From the NCBI RefSeq assembly GCF_900142015.1, contig NZ_FQZN01000022.1, positions 1-64,000 on the forward strand: a stretch of DNA of 64,000 nt. The letters run 5' to 3'. Below the pieces are notes generated by a model. It was not told the DNA's origin. It worked only from the letters and a program-made list of their open reading frames with translations, and ran no database searches. The position numbers were made by a program, and so were the translations under genes. Source of the stretch: Bacteroides stercorirosoris. GTDB lineage: Bacteria; Bacteroidota; Bacteroidia; Bacteroidales; Bacteroidaceae. Positions 1-8,800 of this stretch are shown piece by piece (position 1 is the stretch's first letter; each line of letters opens with the position of its first letter).

Positions 1-371
1 AAACAACATTACTCACTGGCCAGAATAAAAGCTAGAAACAGGAAAACGGAAATGCTTTGGATTTTCTTTGGAATACATACGGCCAATGCGGTATGCATGA
101 TAGAAAAGGTCGAAAAGAAAAAAAGAACGGCTGCATAATCAGACTAAAATAATAAGAGGAAAACAGGAGAGGTTTTTAACTTCCCCTAAAAAGACATATA
201 CATAATGTACCGTTGGGAAGAAAAAATAAGAATATGTAAATAATATTCTATGAAAAAGATAGGAGACTTGAGGCTTTACAGAAAAAAATTAAGAGAAAAG
301 CTCACGTAAAGTAAAACTGTTCTCTTAATTTATTAGAAAGAGGGACATTTACTGAATATCCCTAATTAAAA
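1..371. other. AT-rich stretch without a recognisable gene
   Basis: No open frame of useful length is seen on either strand. The only ordered structure is an AT-rich inverted repeat (286-297 with 320-331). A 28-codon minus-strand frame around 20-104 looks hydrophobic but has no other support. The stretch probably lies between genes, with the neighbour outside the window. Confidence 0.5.
286..331. repeat. AT-rich inverted repeat, 12-bp perfect arms
   Basis: AAATTAAGAGAA at 286-297 is the exact reverse complement of TTCTCTTAATTT at 320-331, separated by 22 nt. Read leftwards, the hairpin is followed by T residues, so it could be a weak terminator on the minus strand. Confidence 0.5.
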
Positions 372-404
372 AGCCCGTAAACATTAAGTTTGCGGGCTTT
401 TTTT
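372..404 (-). terminator. Intrinsic terminator after the DUF4923 gene
   Basis: The stem AGCCCGTAAAC / GTTTGCGGGCT has one G-T pair and a 5-nt loop. A-rich sequence lies on its left and T7 on its right, so it can work in both directions. It lies 18 bp beyond the stop of the minus-strand gene and is most simply its terminator. Confidence 0.8.
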
Positions 405-421
405 ATTGGGGGTGGCGGAAT

Positions 422-1024
422 TTATTCCTTCTTCTCAAGCGAGAAGCCCAGCATCATACCGTCGTAGCTGCTTGCCAGCGAACTGATGGTTTTCAACGTT
501 GCATTGCTACTCTTGCTGGAAAGGAAAGTAATCAGCTTCAGAAGTTTGTCCGAGTCAAACAGTAAGTCCATGTTGGCGGATGTACAGTTGACTTTGGCGT
601 TCATGTTAATCAGCTTGACGAACTTCATAGTTACGTGCTTTTCGGCAGAGTCGTATGTATAAGTTCCTTTCAGGGTTTTGGCTCCCAGTTTGGCGCTGAA
701 AGTGCTGTCGGCGGCGAAGGTGAAGCTCAGTTGTCCGGGCTTGATACCTACTTTACTCAACTGCTCGTTGAGTTTGGCTTCGGCTGTGGTAGCGGCAACG
801 GCACCACCGGCTTTCATCAGCAGGTTGTCCGATTCAAATTCGATAGCGGCACCGGTATAGGACCATGTACCTGTCATGTCAACGGTATTTTTGCCGGTAA
901 CGGCACTGACTACTTTTTCTACGTTTTCTTTATTGAACAAATCTTTTAGCGATTGCGCCTGGCTATTAGCGGATACCAGTAACAGGGCGGCAATAAATGC
1001 CAGCGAAAAAAATCTCTTTTTCAT
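422..1024 (-). CDS. DUF4923 family lipocalin-like exported protein
   Basis: This is a 200-residue protein with a clear Sec signal peptide: basic MKKR, a hydrophobic core, and a likely cleavage after SQAQ near residue 24. The rest reads as alternating beta-type segments (GTWSYTG near residue 52, GTYTYD near 120). This matches what I remember of DUF4923, a Bacteroidales family with a lipocalin-like barrel. The function is unknown; a periplasmic or surface location is inferred from the signal peptide. It follows engB on the same strand with 12 bp between them, so the two are probably cotranscribed, and it ends just before a strong hairpin terminator. Confidence 0.75.
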   Translation of the reverse strand: MKKRFFSLAFIAALLLVSANSQAQSLKDLFNKENVEKVVSAVTGKNTVDMTGTWSYTGAAIEFESDNLLMKAGGAVAATTAEAKLNEQLSKVGIKPGQLSFTFAADSTFSAKLGAKTLKGTYTYDSAEKHVTMKFVKLINMNAKVNCTSANMDLLFDSDKLLKLITFLSSKSSNATLKTISSLASSYDGMMLGFSLEKKE

Positions 1025-1036
1025 TTTACTAATAAA

Positions 1037-1642
1037 TTATTGGGTATTCATTTCTTTGTTAATACTCTCTATATAATCTAATAACTCTTTTCTGCCCATT
1101 CTGTTCTCAGAAGAGGTCACAAAATACGGAGGAAGTTCTTCCCATTGTTCTTTTAGCTTCTTCAGGTACTGCTGGATGTTGGTGTTCAGTCTGCCGCCTT
1201 TCAGCTTGTCGCCTTTGGTGAAGACGATGGAGAAGGGTACTCCGTGTTCGCCCAGCCATTCCATAAACTCAAGGTCGATGGTTTGCGGGTCGAGGCGCGA
1301 GTCGATGAGCAGGAAGAGGTTGGTCATCTGTTCACGTTCCAGGATATAATCTTCGATGATTCGCTGTATCTGCGTCTTTCCTTTTTGTCCGCGGCGGGCA
1401 TAACCGTAGCCGGGCAGGTCGACGATGTACCAGCTGTGGTTGATGAGGAAGTGGTTGATGAGCATTGTCTTTCCCGGAGTGGCGGAAGTCATTGCAAGCC
1501 CTTTGCGCCCGGTCAGCATATTAATGAGACTGGATTTTCCAACGTTGGAACGTCCGATAAAGGCGTATTCGGGGAATATTCCCGCAGGGCATTTTTTCAC
1601 GTCTGTATTACTGATGACGAATTCAGCGTTTGTTATCTCCAT
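1037..1642 (-). CDS. engB: Ribosome biogenesis GTP-binding protein EngB (YihA/YsxC)
   Basis: This is a 201-residue TrmE-Era-EngA-EngB-type GTPase, expected to act in large ribosomal subunit assembly in the cytoplasm. G1 is GRSNVGKSS near residues 30-38, G3 is DLPGYG near 75-80, and G4 is TKGD near 142-145. The length is normal for the family. I chose the ATG at 1642 because the four-codon longer version would need a TTG. A -7 type box (TACCTTTG, complement at 1698-1705) lies about 55 bp upstream. The gene is divergent from recR and leads into the DUF4923 gene. Confidence 0.95.
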   Translation of the reverse strand: MEITNAEFVISNTDVKKCPAGIFPEYAFIGRSNVGKSSLINMLTGRKGLAMTSATPGKTMLINHFLINHSWYIVDLPGYGYARRGQKGKTQIQRIIEDYILEREQMTNLFLLIDSRLDPQTIDLEFMEWLGEHGVPFSIVFTKGDKLKGGRLNTNIQQYLKKLKEQWEELPPYFVTSSENRMGRKELLDYIESINKEMNTQ

Positions 1643-1697
1643 TTTCTTATTCAAATTTAGAAAGTTTCTTACTCTTTTTTCTCCTTTTTTACGTATG

Positions 1698-1727
1698 CAA
1701 AGGTAGCACTAATTTCAGAATTTCACA
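1698..1727 (-). promoter_or_regulatory. Probable promoter of engB
   Basis: On the minus strand there is TACCTTTG (complement at 1698-1705), which fits the Bacteroides -7 element TAnnTTTG. TGTG (complement at 1724-1727) stands 18 nt upstream as a weak -33 box. Confidence 0.55.
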
Positions 1728-1733
1728 TAACTT

Positions 1734-1751
1734 TTTCATGCTTGCATGAAA
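1734..1751. repeat. 8-bp palindrome with 2-nt spacer between engB and recR
   Basis: TTTCATGC-TT-GCATGAAA is a perfect inverted repeat. It lies just upstream of the engB promoter boxes and could be an operator. No regulator is known to me for this site. Confidence 0.5.
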
Positions 1752-1813
1752 GTTCTGCCCTCAATTGGCATTATCTTTGCTTTTAAGCGAAGATAAGCTG
1801 CACCTCAGCATTA

Positions 1814-1833
1814 AAAATAAGCAAGCTTATTTT
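1814..1833. repeat. 9-bp palindrome overlapping the recR -33 box
   Basis: AAAATAAGC-AA-GCTTATTTT is a perfect inverted repeat whose right arm covers most of the TTTG -33 box of recR at 1831-1834. That is a good position for an operator or a repressor site. Confidence 0.5.
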
Positions 1834-1861
1834 GTACTGCTTTCGGTTTGCATTATCTTTG
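1831..1861 (+). promoter_or_regulatory. Promoter of recR, perfect Bacteroides consensus
   Basis: TTTG (1831-1834), exactly 19 nt, then TATCTTTG (1854-1861) matches the Bacteroides sigma-ABfr consensus TTTG-N19-TAnnTTTG. The start codon of recR is 24 nt beyond the -7 box. Confidence 0.85.
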
Positions 1862-1884
1862 CCGCCAATAGTTGATTTTTTAGT

Positions 1885-2499
1885 ATGAACGGACAATTTT
1901 CCTCGATATTATTGGAAAAGGCGGTGAGCGAATTTGCCAAGCTGCCCGGAGTGGGGCGGAAAACGGCCATGCGTCTGGTGTTGCATCTTTTGCGGCAAGA
2001 TACGGCGGTGGTAGAGGCTTTCGGTAACGCTATTATTACTTTGAAGCATGAAGTGAAATATTGCAAGGTTTGCCACAACATTTCGGATACGGAGACTTGC
2101 CGCATTTGCGCCAATCCGCAGCGGGATGCATCTACGGTCTGTGTCGTGGAGAATATCCGCGATGTGATGGCGGTGGAAGCCACGCAACAGTTCCGTGGAT
2201 TATATCATGTGTTAGGCGGGGTGATTTCGCCGATGGATGGTGTAGGTCCGGGCGATTTGCAGATAGAAAGCCTTGTGCAACGTGTGGCTGCGGGTGGGAT
2301 AAAAGAAATTATCCTGGCACTCAGTACCACGATGGAGGGAGATACCACCAACTTTTATATTTACCGTAAACTGGAGAAGATGGGAGTGAAACTGAGCGTG
2401 ATTGCCCGTGGCATCTCTGTAGGTGATGAATTGGAATATGCAGATGAGGTGACGCTGGGACGCAGTATTGTGAACCGTACTCCTTTTTCGGGAAATTGA
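1885..2499 (+). CDS. recR: Recombination protein RecR
   Basis: This is a 204-residue RecR, which with RecF/RecO loads RecA at gaps in DNA. It has an N-terminal helix-hairpin-helix (LPGVGRKTA near residues 20-28) and a C4 zinc finger formed by Cys60, 63, 72 and 75. A Toprim domain follows (VVENIRDVMAVE, then LALSTTMEGDTT), and then the C-terminal Walker-B-like region. Length and domain order are normal. The start is an ATG 24 nt after a consensus promoter. The stop codon lies inside the left arm of a 17-bp hairpin. Confidence 0.96.
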   Translation: MNGQFSSILLEKAVSEFAKLPGVGRKTAMRLVLHLLRQDTAVVEAFGNAIITLKHEVKYCKVCHNISDTETCRICANPQRDASTVCVVENIRDVMAVEATQQFRGLYHVLGGVISPMDGVGPGDLQIESLVQRVAAGGIKEIILALSTTMEGDTTNFYIYRKLEKMGVKLSVIARGISVGDELEYADEVTLGRSIVNRTPFSGN

Positions 2500-2533
2500 T
2501 GATTTAGCGGGCATCCGCCCGCTAAATCATCAA
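2496..2533 (+). terminator. 17-bp perfect hairpin spanning the recR stop codon
   Basis: The arm 2496-2512 (TTGATGATTTAGCGGGC) pairs perfectly with 2517-2533 across the loop ATCC. It has no T-run afterwards, so it may stabilise the mRNA 3' end rather than act as a classical terminator. The left arm includes the TGA stop. Confidence 0.65.
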
Positions 2534-2540
2534 TTAATGT

Positions 2541-2860
2541 GAATCAGGAGTTAAAATTCATTCATAACGGTGCAGAAAGGAATCAAATGATAATTTAGCG
2601 CAGCCCAAGCCTGAAAGGCTTTCATCTTATAGTCCGGGGCAACGCCCCGGGAATGAATTGTACCCCACAATCTTGCGCCCTGTAAGGGCAAAAGCCAGTG
2701 TGTACTGTTATGCCCTTACAGGGCGCAGGGATAAACATTACTCAATTCCCAGGGCGTTGCCCTGGGCTATAAGATAAAAGGCTTTCAGCCTTGAGCTGCG
2801 CAATGAATGCCTGCTCTGTTCAAATCCCTACAGACATGAGCTAATTTCAACTCCTGATTC
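2541..2860. repeat. 320-bp palindromic repeat element (MITE- or REP-like)
   Basis: The ends are inverted: GAATCAGGAGTTAAAATT at 2541-2558 and its complement at 2843-2860 agree in 17 of 18 bases. Inside, 2598-2690 and 2711-2801 form long imperfect inverted arms. Each arm carries smaller hairpins (AAGCCTGAAAGGCTTT, CCGGGGCAACGCCCCGG, GCCCTGTAAGGGC). There is no open frame inside. A related terminus recurs at 47535-47576. I infer a non-autonomous dispersed repeat. Confidence 0.75.
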
Positions 2861-2905
2861 GTATAATTAACTATTTTACAATATTGAATAATAAAAAATA
2901 GAGAA

Positions 2906-3361
2906 ATGGAAGAACAGATAAAACACGTGGCATCTCGTCAGAAGAGATTCTTTATCGGTTTTTGGCTATTGCCGGTGATCTTAATCGTGGTCGGTGAAAC
3001 CGATGGAGACTGGGTAGGTAGGTATGCCGCTGATGTGCGCGCTACTTATTTTGCAGAGACATTGACCATCCTGCTGACTGCCATTTGTGTGCCCGTATCG
3101 CTGAAACTGTTTGCCTGGGTGCTGACACGTAAGATTGATAAAGTCAGTCTGCCCGAAGCCCTGCGCCTTTATTCTTTCTGGAGTAAAGTTCGCCTGGCAC
3201 TGCTCACTTTACCGGTATTGGTAGGCTTCGCTGTATATTATCTTATGTTGAGCAACAAAGGCGTGCTTTGTGCATTGATTGCCCTTACAGCCTCGCTGTT
3301 CTGCCTGCCCGGCGAAGGACGTTTGCGTAAAGAACTGCATATCAATAAAGAAGAAGTATGA
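2906..3361 (+). CDS. Four-helix membrane protein of unknown function
   Basis: This is a 151-residue protein with about four hydrophobic segments (near residues 15-30, 50-72, 95-112 and 116-135) and short basic ends. I recognise no motif or family. Its stop overlaps the start of the downstream GT2 glycosyltransferase by four bases (ATGA), so the two are translationally coupled. A role in the same envelope glycan step is plausible but only inferred from position. The start is the ATG at 2906, 46 bp after the palindromic repeat. Confidence 0.75.
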   Translation: MEEQIKHVASRQKRFFIGFWLLPVILIVVGETDGDWVGRYAADVRATYFAETLTILLTAICVPVSLKLFAWVLTRKIDKVSLPEALRLYSFWSKVRLALLTLPVLVGFAVYYLMLSNKGVLCALIALTASLFCLPGEGRLRKELHINKEEV

Positions 3362-4566
3362 AACTCTCCGTTGTCATAGTCAATTATAATGTGAAGCATT
3401 ACCTGGAACAGTGCCTCTGTTCCGTGTATAGGGCTATCGACAATCTTTCGGCCGAAGTGCTGGTGGTGGATAATGCATCTGCCGATGGTTCGGAGGCGTA
3501 TATCACTGAACGCTTCCCACGCGTCACCTATATATATAATAAGGAGAATGTCGGCTTTGCCCGTGCCAATAACCAGGCCATCCGACAGGCGAAAGGAGAG
3601 TATGTGCTGTTGTTGAATCCTGATACCCTATTGCCGGAAGATACTTTAGAGAATGCACTCCTTTTTATGGATGCCCATCCACGTGCCGGAGCTGCCGGAG
3701 TAAAAATGCTGACCGATGACGGAAAATTTCTGCCGGAGTCAAAGCGCGGTTACCCTACTTTGGCGGCCACTTTCGGTAAATTGTCCGGTTTGGGAAAACT
3801 TTTTCCGCATTCCAAAAGCCTCGGTGGCTACTATTGCAATGCTTTGGATATGGACGCCATCCACCGGGTGGAAGTGCTGGCAGGCGCATTCATGTTGCTG
3901 CGTGCTTCCGCATTGGACAAGTCCGGATTGCTGGATGAAGACTTCTTCATGTACGGCGAGGACATCGACTTGTCTTGCCGGATAGAGGAGGCGGGATATG
4001 AAAACTATTATCTCCCTTACCCGATATTGCACTATAAAGGTGAAAGCACATCGAAAGATACCTACCGTTACGTGCGCGTGTTTTGTGAAGCGATGGATAT
4101 CTTCTTCCGCAAGCATGGCGAGCGTTATGGAGTTGTCGGACGAGGGTTGGTTCGGGCGGGCATCCATTTGCAGATGTATATTCGCTTGTCGCTGCTTTTC
4201 TTGCAGCGTACATTCGGCTTTTCGGGAAAAGAGGCGAAACGATCCTTTCGGAAAGGTCAAGGCCTTCCCCGCTTTTTGGTTTTTGGCGAAGAAGCGACTA
4301 TCCATAGTCTCCGCAGTCTGTTCAAGCGTAACGGACTGACCGGGAAACATCATTTTGTGGTGTCCAACGAAACATCCTCGGTAGATGGACATGGCGGCAC
4401 GTTCATCTACCTGAAAGATTTCACGCACGTGGTTTATGATTGCCGCGCCTTTTCTTTTTCAACAATTATCCGTTTGCTTTCCCGCCACCGGAAGACGGGT
4501 TTGCATCTGGGAGTCTATAACCCGGAGAGCCGCGTACTGGTGACTCCCGAAAAATGTTATCTCTGA
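3358..4566 (+). CDS. Family 2 glycosyltransferase
   Basis: This is a 402-residue GT2 (GT-A fold) enzyme that should transfer a sugar from a nucleotide sugar to an envelope acceptor. The N-terminus LSVVIVNYN is the classic GT2 opening, followed by VVDNASADGS near residue 37. The DxD-like metal site is NPDT near residue 90, and an acceptor-side EDIDLSCRI motif lies near residue 203. The last ~130 residues have no recognised domain and do not look membrane-spanning. Donor and acceptor cannot be read from sequence. It is coupled to the upstream membrane protein and nearly abuts the acetyltransferase downstream. Confidence 0.88.
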   Translation: MKLSVVIVNYNVKHYLEQCLCSVYRAIDNLSAEVLVVDNASADGSEAYITERFPRVTYIYNKENVGFARANNQAIRQAKGEYVLLLNPDTLLPEDTLENALLFMDAHPRAGAAGVKMLTDDGKFLPESKRGYPTLAATFGKLSGLGKLFPHSKSLGGYYCNALDMDAIHRVEVLAGAFMLLRASALDKSGLLDEDFFMYGEDIDLSCRIEEAGYENYYLPYPILHYKGESTSKDTYRYVRVFCEAMDIFFRKHGERYGVVGRGLVRAGIHLQMYIRLSLLFLQRTFGFSGKEAKRSFRKGQGLPRFLVFGEEATIHSLRSLFKRNGLTGKHHFVVSNETSSVDGHGGTFIYLKDFTHVVYDCRAFSFSTIIRLLSRHRKTGLHLGVYNPESRVLVTPEKCYL

Positions 4567-4568
4567 CA

Positions 4569-5102
4569 ATGAAACATAGTTATTTTATAAGCGACCGCAT
4601 CCGCCTCCGTGCCATGGAGCCGGAAGACCTGGAACTGATTTATGAGATGGAGAATGACCCGCAACAGTGGGACATCAGTAACTTCACCGTACCTTATTCG
4701 CGTTACGTGATGAAGCAATATCTGGAAAGTTCGCAATGCGACATGTTTGCCGACAAGCAACTGCGTATGATCATTGTGCGCCTTGAAGACGGCATGCCGA
4801 TAGGGACGATTGACATAACGGACTTTGCCCCCATGCATTCGCGCGGAGAGGTGGGCATCGTTCTCCGGAAGGAATTTCGCGGATCGGGCTACGCCAAAGA
4901 GGCGCTGACATTGCTTTGCGACTATGCTTTCGACTTTTTGCGTTTGCGGCAACTCATTGTCCATGTTGCTACGGACAATGAGGCAAGTATGCGCCTGTTC
5001 ACCTCCTGCGGCTTCGTGCAATGCGGGTTGCTGAAAGACTGGCTGTTTGTAGAAGGATGTTTCAAGGATGTTGCATTAATGCAATGCCTTCGGGCGGATT
5101 AA
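4569..5102 (+). CDS. GNAT N-acetyltransferase, RimJ/RimL type
   Basis: This is a 177-residue GCN5-type acetyltransferase. RIRLRAMEPEDLELI is the RimJ/RimL-style opening. The acetyl-CoA binding motif A reads VLRKEFRGSGYAKEAL near residue 103, and NEASMRLFTSCGF is motif B. I take the ATG at 4569, just after the glycosyltransferase stop; an in-frame ATG at 4554 would overlap that gene by 13 bases. The substrate could be a ribosomal protein N-terminus, a small molecule or a sugar-linked amine, and the sequence does not decide. Confidence 0.85.
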   Translation: MKHSYFISDRIRLRAMEPEDLELIYEMENDPQQWDISNFTVPYSRYVMKQYLESSQCDMFADKQLRMIIVRLEDGMPIGTIDITDFAPMHSRGEVGIVLRKEFRGSGYAKEALTLLCDYAFDFLRLRQLIVHVATDNEASMRLFTSCGFVQCGLLKDWLFVEGCFKDVALMQCLRAD

Positions 5103-5696
5103 TCAATTCAGTGTCGGTATCTGGGGGAAGCGCGACCATGTTTCGTATTTTCCTCCCAGTTGCCCCAACGCATTTTTCCAGAGCTTCGGGCTTCCTTTCT
5201 CATTCATAAGTGAAGTGATGTCCGCCGAACCTATCAGCCAGGTGTTTTCTTCTATTTCCTGGCATAGCTGATCGTGTTCCCAACCGGAATACCCCAGAAA
5301 GAAACGTATTTTACCGCTGATTTCATTACCTTGCAGGATATAACGGCGAATCGCTTCGAAGTCCCCGTTCAGATAGAAACCTTTGCCTATCTGTAATGAG
5401 TCTTCTATATCTTTCAGGGTGTGGAGGTAAAACAGTGTGTCTGTGCTTAACGGGCCACCTTTATATATAGGTATGTCGTCCACGTCTTTGAATTCTTTCA
5501 GAACATCATTGAGGCATAGCGTGAGAGGCTTGTTCAACACCAGCCCCATTGTTCCGTCCATGGTGTGGTCTACCAGCAATATAACAGAGCGTCCGAACAT
5601 CTCATCATAGAGGAATGGCTCAGATATTAACACCTTTCCGCGTGAAGGCACTACGTGGTTGGTTTCTATTTTAAATATATCTGCATTAGTATCCAT
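5103..5696 (-). CDS. YqgE/AlgH family protein
   Basis: This is a 197-residue member of the YqgE/AlgH family (DUF179). Family signatures are GKVLISEPFLYDEMFGRSVILLVDH near residues 20-44, then GTMGLVLNKP and the later GYSGWEHDQLCQEI. It is cytosolic, with no signal peptide. The biochemical role is unknown; AlgH was linked to alginate regulation in Pseudomonas. Its stop is adjacent to the stop of the convergent acetyltransferase, with no room for a separate terminator. Confidence 0.92.
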   Translation of the reverse strand: MDTNADIFKIETNHVVPSRGKVLISEPFLYDEMFGRSVILLVDHTMDGTMGLVLNKPLTLCLNDVLKEFKDVDDIPIYKGGPLSTDTLFYLHTLKDIEDSLQIGKGFYLNGDFEAIRRYILQGNEISGKIRFFLGYSGWEHDQLCQEIEENTWLIGSADITSLMNEKGSPKLWKNALGQLGGKYETWSRFPQIPTLN

Positions 5697-5841
5697 GCCC
5701 CTAATATACAGACAAATCCTCGAAAAACAAATATTATTTCTCTTTTTTCACTGATTGATTTTATTTTTGTGTTATATAACAGGTTTTTATTCAAAAGAAA
5801 TTGGCTACATTTGCCAGATATAATTTCTTTATTGTATTTCT

Positions 5842-8800
5842 ATGAAACTGACTAGTCATACTTATATATATTTATTGATTCTAAGTTGTTTTTTTTCATA
5901 TACTGGCTCCAGCTATGCTTTTTCTTCAGAAGATGTAAATGAAAGGTTTAGAATGGCCTCTGCCCAGAAAAAGATTACCGGGCGTGTTTTGGATGAACAA
6001 GGCGTCCCTTTGCCGGGCGCCACTGTCTTAGAGAAAGGCACTTCCAACGGGGTGGCTACGAATGTCGACGGTCAGTTTGAACTGACAGTAGCGGATGACG
6101 CCGTGTTGCAATTCTCCTTTATGGGATATAAGACAGAGGAGATAAGCGTGAAAGGACATGCCTATCTGGACATTGTGCTGGCGGAAGATGCGGTGGAACT
6201 GGATAAAGTGATTGTGACCGCATTGGGCATTGAAAAGAAGGAGCATTCTCTCTCTTATGCCACAAGCCAGATAAAGAATGAAGACTTAAACCGGGTGAAA
6301 ATGCCCAATCTGATTACTTCGCTCACCGGAAAAGCTGCCGGAGTGCAGATTAACCAGGTTTCATCAGGGGTGGGAGCGTCTGCCAAGGTGAGTATTCGTG
6401 GCATCCGTTCGGTGGCCAGTGATAATCAGCCTCTTTATGTGATTGACGGTGTGCCTATGCTGAATTCGACTTCGGAACAGGCTTTCAGTGCCATTGGCGG
6501 AACGGCCAATGCGGGTAACCGCGATGGTGGGGACGGAATCTCCGGACTGAACTCGGAGGACATAGAAAGTATCAGTATTCTGAAAGGTGCTCCTGCGGCG
6601 GCGCTTTATGGAAGCCAGGCAGCCAATGGTGTGATATTGATTACGACCAAGAAAGGCAAATCGCAGGGACAGCGGAGCATCTCATTCTCTACCAGCCTGA
6701 TGTTTGATAATGCAATGTCTCTGCCCGAAATGCAGAACCGCTACGGCGTGAGTGACGGCGTGGACAGCTGGGGCGAACGGAAAGACTTGCCGAAGTATGA
6801 TAATCTGAAAGATTTCTTTTCCACCGGAATGACTTCCATCACTTCCGTATCTGTGAGCCATGGTAATGAGAAGTTGCAGAATTATTTTTCGTATGCCAAT
6901 ACCACAGGGCATGGAATTATCGACAAGAACCGCCTGTCCAAGCATAACATAACGCTCAGGGAGACTTCCGTGATGTTTGATGACCGCCTAAAACTGGACG
7001 GCAATGTAAATCTGATGCGTCAGGTTACCAAAAACAAACCGACTGTGGGGGGATTTTATATGAACCCATTGGTGGGGCTATACCGTTTCCCCCGTGGAGA
7101 AGATTTGTCGTACTATAAAGATAATTTTGAGGTGTATGATGAGAGCAGAAATCTGAATGTACAGAACTGGCATACATCTTACGAAGACTTCGAGCAGAAT
7201 CCTTATTGGATAACCAATCGCATACAAAGTAAGGATGTGCGTATGCATGCCATTGTTTCTCTGTCGGCCAATCTGAAAGTGAATGACTGGCTGACGGTGC
7301 AGGCCCGTGGCAATGTGGATTGTATTGACGATAAGGTACGCCAGCAGTTTTATGCGTCTACAGCTCCGGCTCTGGCTGGTGCCAATGGGCGCTACGTGGA
7401 GATGGATTACCAGGAAATACAGTTTTATGGCGACTTGCTGCTTATGATGAAGAAGCAGTGGGGAGATTACTCCGTAAGCGGTGCGCTGGGTGGCAGTATC
7501 AATGATAAGACGGTGAATTCCACCCGTTACGATTCGAAGACGGCTTCCTTGAAGTATGCCAATGTATTTAATCTGGCAAACATACTAATGAACGGTTCGG
7601 CAAGTCTGGACCAGAAGATAGATGCACAACGGCAGTTGCAGTCAGTGTTCGGTACGGTGCAGGTGGGATATAAGGAAAGCGCTTACATTGACTTGTCGGC
7701 ACGTAATGACTGGGCATCTACACTGGCATATACGTCGCATGAGAAAAGTGGCTTCTTTTATCCTTCGGTGGGTACTTCGCTGATATTGAGCCGTCTGCTC
7801 AAGTTGCCGGAGTGGGTTTCGTATGCCAAGGTGCGTGCCGCATACAGTTTGGTGGGAAATGATATTCCGATGTTCATCACGAATTCTTCTTCGCATATCA
7901 CTGCCGGTGGTGAATTTCTGGCGAATGATGCGGCTCCTTTTAAGGATATGGAACCCGAAATGACTTATTCGTGGGAGGCGGGTGCCGAGGCACGCTTTCT
8001 GAATAGCCGTATCGGCTTCAATTTGACTTTTTATAAAACAAATACCCGAAATCAGTTCTTCAAATTGCCTACGTTGGCGGGCGATAAATATGCTTACCGC
8101 TATGTGAACGCGGGTAATATCCAGAATGTGGGATGGGAAATAGCTTTGGATGCAACCCCTGTGATGAAAAAGAACTTCATGTGGAGTACTACTCTTAATA
8201 TTGCCTCCAACAGGAACAAGATTATCTCTCTGCACGAGGAACTGAAAGAATTTGTCTACGGCCCTACCAGCTTTTCTTCCAGCTATGCCATGAAATTGGT
8301 GAAAGGCGGTTCGATAGGCGATATATACGGAAAAGCGTTTGAAAGAGATGCATCCGGAAACATCATTTATGAGACGGAAGGAAGCAATGCAGGACTGCCG
8401 AAGATAATAGGTGACGGAAATACGGTGAAGGTGGGAAATTCTAATCCGAAGTTCCAGATGGGATGGAACCATACACTTTCTTACAAAGACCTCTCACTCT
8501 ATTTTCTGGTTGATTGTCGTTATGGTGGCGAGGTGCTCTCGCAGACACAGGCGGACATGGATCTGTATGGCGTGTCGGAGGTGACAGCCAAAGCTCGTGA
8601 CAAAGGATATGTGATGCTTGAAGGGCAAAGGATAGATAATGTGAAAGGATTCTATAAGATAGTGGGCGGACGTGCCGGAACGACGGAATATTATATGTAT
8701 GACGCCACGAACATCCGGCTGAGAGAACTTTCATTATCCTATCAGTTGCCTGCCTCCTGGATGGAGAAATCGAAAGTCTTGAAAAAAGTGCAGGTGTCAT

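Noticed and set aside
20..104. 28-codon hydrophobic minus-strand frame
   Set aside because: Too short, no neighbour context and no promoter; cannot be separated from chance.
1772..1779. Second -7 box TATCTTTG upstream of recR
   Set aside because: No TTTG-like box stands 18-20 nt upstream (AAAG instead), and the downstream promoter is a perfect match.
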